Source of the DNA: CAYJBH01 sp964369965
GTDB taxonomy: Bacteria > Bacillota > Clostridia > Oscillospirales > Ruminococcaceae
Length of the DNA: 42,852 nucleotides
Direction: 5' to 3'
Assembly: GCA_964369965.1 (NCBI GenBank)
Contig: CAYJGF010000022.1
Span: forward strand, 1-42,852
The position numbers and the translations under genes are program-made. The notes beneath the pieces were generated by a model that was not told the origin of the DNA, searched no databases, and saw nothing but the letters and a program-made list of their open reading frames with translations. Shown here in pieces: positions 24,573 to 32,093 of this stretch; position 1 is the stretch's first letter; each line of letters opens with the position of its first letter.

Positions 24573-24899
24573 CTATCTCATGGTGTTGCCGGACAACTTT
24601 GGCAGTTCATCTGCGGCGGAGCGAACCTTTTCTATATTTCTCTCGTAGTTGTCTGCGGTCTCGTTCAATGCCGTTATGGTTGTCCGCAACGTTTCGATAT
24701 ACTCGGAGCAGGAGGTTTTAACCTTGGCAAAGCTCGACATATAGACCTCTGCCGCCTCACCTGTCCAGATGGGTTTTAACTTTTTAGTCTCGTCCTCCGC
24801 CTGACTGATAAGCGTCACATAGGTCTTTTGCACCCGTTCCATCTCGCTTGCATATTTTCTTAGCTGTGCGGGGCTGACCCGCAATTCCTCGTTTGCCAT
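24573..24899 (-). CDS. WXG100 family protein 5
   Basis: 108 aa, two helices around the turn IWTGEA (Trp45). These small proteins dimerise as four-helix bundles and are exported by EssC. SD AAAGGAAAAG precedes the ATG. It has an AELPKLSGN-like C-terminal tail. Confidence 0.9.
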   Translation of the reverse strand: MANEELRVSPAQLRKYASEMERVQKTYVTLISQAEDETKKLKPIWTGEAAEVYMSSFAKVKTSCSEYIETLRTTITALNETADNYERNIEKVRSAADELPKLSGNTMR

Positions 24900-24925
24900 A
24901 TACTTTTCCTTTCCCTTTCAACAAA

Positions 24926-25228
24926 CTATCTTCCGAGAAGTGAGCGTATGGTGTCCGCCGCCTCACCCTCTGCCTTGGTATAGGACGCTTTTATTGTGTC
25001 AAGGCTCCTCGATGCCTCATCAATGATGCTCGCCATGCTCTCCAGCTCCGGCGAGTGCTTTTTGAATTCGGCAACATAGTTCTGTGCCGCCTGCCCCTGC
25101 CAACCGGCAGATATCTGCTCCATCAACTCGCTGAGTTTTGAATGGTTGGTGACCATCGCAACACTAATATTTTCAAGCTCGGTCGATGCCTGTTGGAACT
25201 TTTGTAGATTTGCTGTTGTGCTCGCCAT
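24926..25228 (-). CDS. WXG100 family protein 4
   Basis: 100 aa with the turn AGWQGQ (Trp43) between two helices. SD AAAGGAGTG. 26 nt separate it from the next gene downstream, so it is operonic. Confidence 0.92.
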   Translation of the reverse strand: MASTTANLQKFQQASTELENISVAMVTNHSKLSELMEQISAGWQGQAAQNYVAEFKKHSPELESMASIIDEASRSLDTIKASYTKAEGEAADTIRSLLGR

Positions 25229-25257
25229 CTGTCACTCCTTTTATCCGATAAAATACT

Positions 25258-25554
25258 CTAAATGCCTGCGCCCCTTTGTGCATTCTCCTCCTCCATCCTT
25301 TTGAGGGTCTCGGCAGAGGTGGCGATATACTGTGCTATGGTTTTAAGCTCTTTGGACTCCTTGTCTATTTCGTCGCGTTTTTTGTCAAGAAAGCTCCGGA
25401 ACGCCTTTGCGGCGTCGCCCGTCCATGCCGCGCCGACCCCCTCCGAAATCTCGCCGAGGGCGGTTGCACATTTGGTGGACAGCTCGCTCGCCGTCGCCTC
25501 AATCTCCTTTTGTTGTGCAATGGTGTGCTGATAGTTAAAAGAATATGTAGCCAT
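25258..25554 (-). CDS. WXG100 family protein 3
   Basis: 98 aa with AAWTGDAA (Trp44). ATG 25554 follows GGAGAGAT. It is the first gene of the block enclosed by the two MITE copies; copy 2 ends 20 bp upstream of its start and so occupies its leader. Confidence 0.9.
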   Translation of the reverse strand: MATYSFNYQHTIAQQKEIEATASELSTKCATALGEISEGVGAAWTGDAAKAFRSFLDKKRDEIDKESKELKTIAQYIATSAETLKRMEEENAQRGAGI

Positions 25555-25573
25555 ATCTCTCCTTTCTATATTG

Positions 25574-25677
25574 TATAGCAACTTAACTTATATTTGTCCA
25601 AAGAATAGCATAAAAAACTTTGGTATGTGGTTTTTTGTGCGTATGATTTGCCGACAAATAAAGTTCCAGTTGCTATA
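25574..25677 (-). mobile_element. MITE copy 2 (104 bp), inverted relative to copy 1
   Basis: Same ends (TATAGCAACT...AGTTGCTATA). Its complement matches copy 1 with about seven differences in 104 positions, including one indel. It lies inside the type VII operon between WXG100 genes 2 and 3, right after the stop of gene 2. In RNA it can fold into a long hairpin from its ~25-bp terminal repeats. Confidence 0.85.
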
Positions 25678-26001
25678 TTATCTCATGGAGCCGCCGCTAA
25701 AACTCAAGGTTCGCCCCGACTCCACCGCCTGCTTTTCCGACTGTTCGTATATGCCGGCAAGCTCGTTTAGGGTTGTGCGGTAGTTATCCATGTTGGTGAG
25801 CAGTTGTTCGCCGCTCGTCTTTATGGATGCCGCCATCGCGCGCTCCCTATCGGAGGAGGAGCCCTGCCACGCACTGCGTAGGCTGTTTATCTCACGCAGA
25901 TAGCTGTCGATGCTCGTTGCCATTTGCGTCCTTGCGGCGGCAATCTCCTCACTCGCCTGTAAAAACGCCTTGGTCTCTATCTTAATCTCTGAACCTGCCA
26001 T
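25678..26001 (-). CDS. WXG100 family protein 2
   Basis: 107 aa with SAWQGSS (Trp45). ATG 26001 follows AAAAAGGAG; a GTG 6 bp upstream is less well placed. Its TAA stop abuts MITE copy 2. Confidence 0.9.
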   Translation of the reverse strand: MAGSEIKIETKAFLQASEEIAAARTQMATSIDSYLREINSLRSAWQGSSSDRERAMAASIKTSGEQLLTNMDNYRTTLNELAGIYEQSEKQAVESGRTLSFSGGSMR

Positions 26002-26016
26002 ATCCACTCCTTTTTA

Positions 26017-26316
26017 TTATCTTAGCGATGATACCTTGCCGAGAATGTCCCCCTCGGTACTGTTGAATTTGTCCGCCATACTGCGCAAAAGGTCGCAATT
26101 TTCGTTTAACTGCTCCACCATCTCGTCCATTGCCTCACGGTCGGTCTGGTACGCCTGCATAAACGCCGCCTTGGCGTCGGACGTCCACTGACGGTCGAGG
26201 TTTGACACCGCGTCGGAGAATTTTTGCACCGCATTTTGGATATTTGACGCCTCGGTCTGCATCCGACCGACCGCCGCGGTTATCTTCTCGGAATTAACAT
26301 TGCTTGTGTCCGCCAT
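26017..26316 (-). CDS. WXG100 family protein 1 (W-T-S variant)
   Basis: 99 aa. The turn reads RQWTSDA (Trp44), so the glycine of WXG is replaced by serine. It is closest to the motor genes and probably the core component. SD AAAGGAGAG. Confidence 0.9.
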   Translation of the reverse strand: MADTSNVNSEKITAAVGRMQTEASNIQNAVQKFSDAVSNLDRQWTSDAKAAFMQAYQTDREAMDEMVEQLNENCDLLRSMADKFNSTEGDILGKVSSLR

Positions 26317-26329
26317 AATCTCTCCTTTA

Positions 26330-26584
26330 CTAAATTAATATTATTGTGTCGCCGCTTTTTACATCCATCGCCGACAAAATTTCTTCATTGCCGAGTAGTC
26401 CGCCGAGGTTTTTGGAGCAAAACAGCACCTGTGAGATGTCAAAGAAAATTTCACGACCCTCCACCAATGAAATCTGCTTTACTATATCACCCTTGACTCT
26501 GCCGACACTCATGTTGCTGTCCAGCGAGAACTCGTAGGTCTTGGCACTGCCCGGCACCTGAACATCTAAAAATATCTTAGCCAT
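26330..26584 (-). CDS. esaB: EsaB/YukD ubiquitin-like type VII secretion protein
   Basis: 84 aa. A ubiquitin-like beta-grasp sequence: KIFLDVQVPGSAKTYEF, then SVGRVKGDIVKQI and KSGDTIILI at the end. YukD/EsaB is a cytoplasmic partner of the EssC motor. It lies 9 nt after the essC stop with SD AAAGGTAG. Confidence 0.88.
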   Translation of the reverse strand: MAKIFLDVQVPGSAKTYEFSLDSNMSVGRVKGDIVKQISLVEGREIFFDISQVLFCSKNLGGLLGNEEILSAMDVKSGDTIILI

Positions 26585-26593
26585 ATATTCACA

Positions 26594-29500
26594 CTACCTT
26601 TCGATCAACGGTGTTACTATCTTTATCAGTTTTTTCTCACTGTCCGACACATCGCAGGTATAACCACTGCCGGGCGAGAGCTGACGAACCGAGTCCGATG
26701 CGCTCATCTCAAATTCGAGCGCCCCCTGTTGGTCGAACATACCGCCGAGGTGAGTGCCGGTATTATAATCCGCCCAACTGCGCATAAGCTCAAAGCGTGC
26801 GTTGTCAAAATAATCGTCCGGTGTCATAATCGCAAAAAGGTTAATCTTGTGCTGTGCGCCCTTTTGCACCGCTATCTCTAAAAACTCGTTCATGCTGACA
26901 CGATTGCTGTAGACCGCCTGCATAAAGAGGCTCATGTCACCGATAAAGAGCATTATGCGCTCTTTTGACTTCATTGCCGCCCTGACATCACCGCCGGCGT
27001 CACGCGCATCACCCACAATAGCATTGCGACCGGTGAACTCACCGACGAGAGTCGTATCCATCAGCTCAAACAGCTCCTCGTCACTGTGGCAGACCTTGTC
27101 GAAAAATCCGAGTGCTTCAAGTTCACCGCCCGGTACGTCAAACAGATAAAGTCGTGCACCTTTGGCTTTGCCCTGCATTGCTATCGACTTCATTAAATCG
27201 CACCGTCCGGTATCGGCAAATCCACTGATACTGTAGCAGAAAATTTTATCAAGGTCGACATTAAAAACATCGTGTGTCTCACTGTCGATACCGATTGCGA
27301 GGGTATACTCATCGAGCAATTTGACATTTGTGCTGTTTACAAATTCTTCCGGACTCATACTCTTCGCCTTGACACCGAGTTTTTTCACCCCCTTATCGCT
27401 TTTAATTTCGGCAAAGCGTTTGCGCAGTGTCTGGGCGGAGCTTGTCCCCGGCTCCTCCTTGACACACACAGCAACCTGGAATTCAAGCGGCAACGGAGCT
27501 TTGATAAGGCCGCGACCGGGGGTGCGGTCGTCCGGCAGTATTTCACTGCGCGTGCCGAGCACCGACTCATACTCAAACTTATCCGACATCTGCAGTGCTA
27601 TACCGCTTGTAAAGTTTTGCCGCATCTTGCCGCGGATATCGCCGATGTTGTTGATGGCAAGGACTATAAATATACCGTAACTCGCCGCCTCACGCGTGAG
27701 CTGAATAAGGGTGTCCTCATAGCGATCATAGCTGTCGGCAAACGCGACATAGTTGTCGATAAAAAACAGCATTGCAGGGCAATCATTTGATTGGGTGACA
27801 TAGTCGCGATAGGAACCGATGCCAAGCTCGGAAAATTTGTTTTTGCGCTCCGACAGGGTGTCTTTGAGCAGGTCGAAAACCTGTCCTATCTTCTCATCCT
27901 CACCCTCCAACATGACACCGCCAACGTGTGGCAGGTCACCGAACACCGTCATGGTGCGTGATGAAAAGTCCGCAATATAGACGTTGACCTCCTCCGGTGT
28001 GTAGCGGGTGACGGCGCTGTAGATAAGGGTCTGCAAAAGTGTTGTCTTACCACTGCCGCCACTGCCGCAGACCAACAGATGACCGTCACGCATAAAGTCC
28101 ACGCTGACTGCAAACTGGCTCTGTGTCTTGGGGCTGTCGGCATATCCGACCGGCAACAAAAGTGAAAATCCGTCCGATTTTGCCACCTCGCCTATCTGTT
28201 CGAGGTAGACATTTGTCGGCAGTGGTGCGAGCCATATCTGGCGAAGTGCCGCGACATTATTCTCACTCGCAACCGATGAAAGGTGTCGCACGACTGCGTC
28301 GAGTTGGGTGAGTTTTGCAATATTGTCGCTCTTTTTCTTGCTCTTTTTCTTCGGAACGGCGTTTTTGCCTATCAAATTGATGAGCTCTACCTTGGAGTTT
28401 TTATCGTCGGTAAACGGCACATCGGGGGTGTACTCCGCGCCGGACCAACCGCTTTGAAACTCGTCAAAAATTTCATCATTGCCGACCTGAAAATAACCGC
28501 GACCGGTACCGGTGATAAACGCCGCCTCGGGGCGCTTTAACATTTCGGTCGAGTCCTGTTTGTCCGCAACACGCAGACAAAGGCGAAAACGGGTGTTGGA
28601 CCATATCTCATCGTCCACAACGCCGGAGGGTTTTTGGGTTGCAAGTATCAGATTGACACCGAGCGAGCGACCGACACGTGCGGCGGATACAAGTGCACGC
28701 ACAAACTCCGGTTGCTCCTTTTTAAGCTCGGCGAACTCGTCCGCGATTATCAAAAGATGTGGCATCGGTTCCGAGGCTACACCGGAGCGATACAGCTCGA
28801 TATAGGCATCGATATGCTTGACCTTAAAGTCGTTAAAGACCTTTTGACGATGTTTTATTTCGGCATTGATGGATAAGAGCGCACGGTCGGTGGCGTTACC
28901 GCCGAGGTTGGTGATAACGCCGGCGAGGTGTGGCAGACCGATAAAGCTCTGTGCCATGCCGCCACCCTTGTAGTCGATAAGGATAAAGGCGACCTCATGC
29001 GGGTGATAGTTGACGGCAAGCGAGAGAATGTAACTTTGCAGTGTCTCCGATTTACCGGAACCGGTGGTGCCGGCGACCAGTCCATGAGGGCCGTGATATT
29101 TCTCATGGATATCAAGGTAAAGCGGCATGTTGCCGGACTTGTAGCCGACCATCGCCTTCATGCTCTCATATGTGCGGTTCTCCAGCCACTTTTTCATAAC
29201 TTCAAGGTCATCGACATTGGAGGTTTTGTACATGTCAAGGAATGTGAGCATCTCCGGTATTGCGGAGGATGACCCGAGCTCTCGCACCTTAAAGCCGGAA
29301 AGTTTTCGCGTGTATTTATTCAAACTCGCCACCGAAAGTGTGCCGAACGAGACACCGGCGCGCTCCTCAAAAGAGCCGTTTGTGCTGTAAAAACCGCGAT
29401 AATCATCATCGTCACGCACAATTGCGGTGCACGCCGCCGGCAGTTTGTCGGTGGAGCTTGTCGGGAATATGACGGTTATGCCAAGCTCTGCACTTGGTGA

Positions 29501-31201
29501 GAGCAGATATTTCGCCATCGGCTCGTTCTCGATCAATGATATATCGCCGACAAAGATAACATAGTGGGGCAGAATTTTCTCCTCTATCTTTTTGCCCTTG
29601 TATTTTTCCAGCCTGTCACGAACCACGCCGGACAGGAAAAACAGCACGTCGCCGACACTCTTTTTGTCGTTGGCTATAAGGCGAACCGACGAGTCCGGTG
29701 ACCAGCAGTGCGGTATATATCTTGAATTATCCCACAGATCAAGCTCGTTCATGGGGTAGATATAGGCACAGCGTAACTCGGTATAGGGATGAAGTGCGGT
29801 AAGCTGTGCGGTTATGATGCGCACTAAATTCAGTGCCTTTGTCCTATCTCTGCTCACCAGACCGACCATCATGTTGTCAAGCAACGACAGCTCCGACGGC
29901 ACATCGGCTATCATGCTTGTCCTCGCCTTAATATCTTCGAGGTTGTCGTTGAGCGGATCATACGCCATCATGCCCTGTTCTTTTGCGATGTTGACGGTGT
30001 TGTAGGTCGGTATATTGCAGTTGCCGAGGGTCACATGTAAAAAGTCGGGGTGTGCACTGCTCTTTTCCCACAGTCTCGGGCTGTCGCTCATGATAAAACC
30101 GACCGCCTCCTCGGCATTCGGTAGCATGGCATAGAGCACACGGCGGTTATAGTCCACCTTTTGTGCTATCCTTGCGTTCATCTTGTCGAGGTACGCGTTA
30201 TAGCTCGAAACACGAACGGACTCACTCTTGTGAGCCTCCTCACGGTTGTAGCGGATGTTCATAACCGCCCAACCACCGCCGATAACCGCCGCACCGAGCG
30301 ACATGACCACCGCGCTCGCTATGTTAGAGCCGCCACTGCTGATCATGGTGCCGGCGAGCATGGGAATAACCATGGTGAAGGATGGACCGAGGGTCATAAA
30401 GAGCGGTTGCTGTTTTTGTGTGGATTTATTAGGCGCACGCTCGATGCTGAAGGACTCACTGTCTATCATCTCCACCTTGCGTGGGGTGCGCAGGAAATAT
30501 TGTTCCTCGCCGGTGGTCTCCTCCACCCCCTCGCTATACTCGGTAGCCTCTATCTTAATTTTTTTGAGACGTTGCCCGTTGACGGCGCACTCCCCTTTTG
30601 GGTTATTGACCGCAACGACGTTGTCGAGGTAGACAATTTTCAAACCCACTATGTAGACGACATCGCCATAGACAAGCGGCTGTTTCGCGGTGAGAAGCCG
30701 CCCGTTGACAAAGGTGCCGTTGACGCTGTTTTTATCCTCGATATAGATGGTGTCACCCTCCCTTTTAATCTCGGCATGGGAGGGGGAGCAAAACTTGTTG
30801 GAATAGGTGATAACATTGGCGGAGGCGTTGCTGCCGACCGTCAACGCACCGATGGAGTTCATGTCGAGAAAATACTTGTCAAAAGAGGTATTGCCGGCGT
30901 CGGCGACACTCACCGTCAGCGAAAACACCACCTCAGTGCCCTTGACCGAGCAGTTGAGGAGCAACCCCTCGGTGAGCACGGTATCCCCAACAACCTCCTC
31001 GTCCACGGTGGTCTCAAAGTGGGGGGAGACTGCAAGCGTCCAGACACCGCTCCATACCTCGAGCGGGAGGACGATATCCTCCGATAATCCGCTGACTGAC
31101 GGTCTTATCTCTATAAAATGCGATTTGTTATCTACTGCCGGAAGATATATCTCTTGAAAACCGTTTTCAAAAACGGCGGTCAGCAATAAACTGTTATTCA
31201 A
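26594..31201 (-). CDS. essC: Type VII secretion ATPase EssC/YukBA
   Basis: About 1535 aa, the usual EssC size. A forkhead-associated domain lies at ~115-192 (CSPSHAEIKREGD and NSVNGTFVNGR); a membrane hairpin at ~270-315; then three FtsK/SpoIIIE ATPase domains. Domain 1 has Walker A GTTGSGKSE (~707) and Walker B LLIIADEFAEL. Domain 2 has GSGGSGKTT (~1047). Domain 3 is degenerate: GFADTGRCD (~1328) lacks the Walker lysine. The start is a TTG at 31201, 9 nt after AAAGGA; an in-frame TTG at 31210 touches the SD. EssC drives export of WXG100 proteins and effectors. Confidence 0.95.
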   Translation of the reverse strand: MNNSLLLTAVFENGFQEIYLPAVDNKSHFIEIRPSVSGLSEDIVLPLEVWSGVWTLAVSPHFETTVDEEVVGDTVLTEGLLLNCSVKGTEVVFSLTVSVADAGNTSFDKYFLDMNSIGALTVGSNASANVITYSNKFCSPSHAEIKREGDTIYIEDKNSVNGTFVNGRLLTAKQPLVYGDVVYIVGLKIVYLDNVVAVNNPKGECAVNGQRLKKIKIEATEYSEGVEETTGEEQYFLRTPRKVEMIDSESFSIERAPNKSTQKQQPLFMTLGPSFTMVIPMLAGTMISSGGSNIASAVVMSLGAAVIGGGWAVMNIRYNREEAHKSESVRVSSYNAYLDKMNARIAQKVDYNRRVLYAMLPNAEEAVGFIMSDSPRLWEKSSAHPDFLHVTLGNCNIPTYNTVNIAKEQGMMAYDPLNDNLEDIKARTSMIADVPSELSLLDNMMVGLVSRDRTKALNLVRIITAQLTALHPYTELRCAYIYPMNELDLWDNSRYIPHCWSPDSSVRLIANDKKSVGDVLFFLSGVVRDRLEKYKGKKIEEKILPHYVIFVGDISLIENEPMAKYLLSPSAELGITVIFPTSSTDKLPAACTAIVRDDDDYRGFYSTNGSFEERAGVSFGTLSVASLNKYTRKLSGFKVRELGSSSAIPEMLTFLDMYKTSNVDDLEVMKKWLENRTYESMKAMVGYKSGNMPLYLDIHEKYHGPHGLVAGTTGSGKSETLQSYILSLAVNYHPHEVAFILIDYKGGGMAQSFIGLPHLAGVITNLGGNATDRALLSINAEIKHRQKVFNDFKVKHIDAYIELYRSGVASEPMPHLLIIADEFAELKKEQPEFVRALVSAARVGRSLGVNLILATQKPSGVVDDEIWSNTRFRLCLRVADKQDSTEMLKRPEAAFITGTGRGYFQVGNDEIFDEFQSGWSGAEYTPDVPFTDDKNSKVELINLIGKNAVPKKKSKKKSDNIAKLTQLDAVVRHLSSVASENNVAALRQIWLAPLPTNVYLEQIGEVAKSDGFSLLLPVGYADSPKTQSQFAVSVDFMRDGHLLVCGSGGSGKTTLLQTLIYSAVTRYTPEEVNVYIADFSSRTMTVFGDLPHVGGVMLEGEDEKIGQVFDLLKDTLSERKNKFSELGIGSYRDYVTQSNDCPAMLFFIDNYVAFADSYDRYEDTLIQLTREAASYGIFIVLAINNIGDIRGKMRQNFTSGIALQMSDKFEYESVLGTRSEILPDDRTPGRGLIKAPLPLEFQVAVCVKEEPGTSSAQTLRKRFAEIKSDKGVKKLGVKAKSMSPEEFVNSTNVKLLDEYTLAIGIDSETHDVFNVDLDKIFCYSISGFADTGRCDLMKSIAMQGKAKGARLYLFDVPGGELEALGFFDKVCHSDEELFELMDTTLVGEFTGRNAIVGDARDAGGDVRAAMKSKERIMLFIGDMSLFMQAVYSNRVSMNEFLEIAVQKGAQHKINLFAIMTPDDYFDNARFELMRSWADYNTGTHLGGMFDQQGALEFEMSASDSVRQLSPGSGYTCDVSDSEKKLIKIVTPLIER

Positions 31202-31226
31202 AGCAACCAATCCTTTCTATATATAT

Positions 31227-31253
31227 CGGACAACCGCAAGGGTTGTCTCTACA
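31227..31253 (-). repeat. Small hairpin repeat, copy A
   Basis: Contains GGACAACC and GGTTGTC arms around CGCAAG. It matches copy B at 34640-34667 at 25 of 28 aligned positions, in the same orientation. It sits in the 55-bp gap between the membrane protein gene and essC. Confidence 0.6.
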
Positions 31254-31256
31254 GTA

Positions 31257-31928
31257 TTACTCGGCGTTAAAGACAAACTCACCCTCAAATCTTTCAAGAT
31301 AGATGGTGTTATCGTCTATAATATAATAGTCGTCGGTGTAATTCTCGGAGTCGACATGTACAATGTTTCCCTCGACATACCAACCTCCTTCAAATTCTGT
31401 CATATCGGGGGTTACACCCTCCGCTGTGCCGTCCTCGTTTAAAACTATGTAGGAGTTTTCATCCATGTTATAGGTGAACACCGGTTTTGAACCGCCGGAG
31501 AATATTGCCACCATCACGATAATAAACAGTATCAGCACCGCCACAGAAGAGGCAATTATTATCAATAGTTGTTTGTTCGCAAACAGCCCACCCGATGTAC
31601 TCACAGCGGCGTTGCCAAAGGTCGAGCCGGTCGCAACCTGTCCATACTGCGGATTGATGGGACCTGCCTGTGTCATATCTGCCTGACGGCGGCGCGCCTC
31701 ATTCTCCTGCTCAATACGAAAAGCATCCTCCTGTGCGCGAAGTTTGCGCTGTTCTACATCCTGTTCAAGACGACGAACCTCCTCCTCCGCAGCTATTCGT
31801 GCCGCCTCCTTTTCAGCGGCTATACGCTCCTGCTCCTGCTGTGCGAGCTGTTTTTTTCTCGCTGAAACAAACAGCGCCGAGGTGTTGTCGCTGGACGGTG
31901 CACCCTGATTGTTTTGGTTTTCACTCAT
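31257..31928 (-). CDS. Single-pass membrane protein with coiled coil, head of type VII operon
   Basis: 223 aa, not recognised. Residues ~20-85 are a highly charged coiled coil rich in Glu, Arg, Ala and Gln (QQEQERIAAEKEAARIAAEE). A membrane helix follows (LLIIIASSVAVLILFIIVMV, ~122-144), then a ~75-residue extracytoplasmic part rich in Gly, Trp and Tyr strands (VLNEDGTAEGV, FEGGWYVEGN), reminiscent of lipocalin-like lipoprotein domains. The topology (cytoplasmic N, outside C) matches that of EssB or EssA, but I see no homology to them. ATG 31928 follows GGGAG. It may be the membrane scaffold of this system. Confidence 0.8.
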   Translation of the reverse strand: MSENQNNQGAPSSDNTSALFVSARKKQLAQQEQERIAAEKEAARIAAEEEVRRLEQDVEQRKLRAQEDAFRIEQENEARRRQADMTQAGPINPQYGQVATGSTFGNAAVSTSGGLFANKQLLIIIASSVAVLILFIIVMVAIFSGGSKPVFTYNMDENSYIVLNEDGTAEGVTPDMTEFEGGWYVEGNIVHVDSENYTDDYYIIDDNTIYLERFEGEFVFNAE

Positions 31929-31983
31929 AATCTCTCCCGGTCCTTTCCGCACGAAAGTGCAAACATTGTCATATTACAACTAC

Positions 31984-31989
31984 ATTATA
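31984..31989 (-). promoter_or_regulatory. -10 box upstream of the type VII operon
   Basis: TATAAT on the minus strand, 55 bp upstream of the first ATG. No good -35 lies at 16-18 nt. This may be an activated promoter. Confidence 0.4.
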
Positions 31990-32063
31990 ACACCCCCGAT
32001 TTCTACATAATAGTAACCGAGGGTTAGATTTTTTGGACTAAAGACTAAAGGTGAATGCTGTTT

Positions 32064-32093
32064 TTGGTGAATGACTAAACAATCATTCACCAA
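32064..32093 (-). terminator. Hairpin at the end of the sigG-PBP transcript
   Basis: TTGGTGAATGA (32064-32074) and TCATTCACCAA (32083-32093) form an 11-bp perfect stem that overlaps the PBP stop codon. No U run follows, so it may act as an RNA 3' stabiliser rather than an intrinsic terminator. Confidence 0.45.

Noticed and set aside
30161..31087. 308-codon plus-strand ORF
   Set aside because: Entirely antisense to the FHA/TM part of essC, His/Arg-rich composition typical of a shadow frame, no SD.
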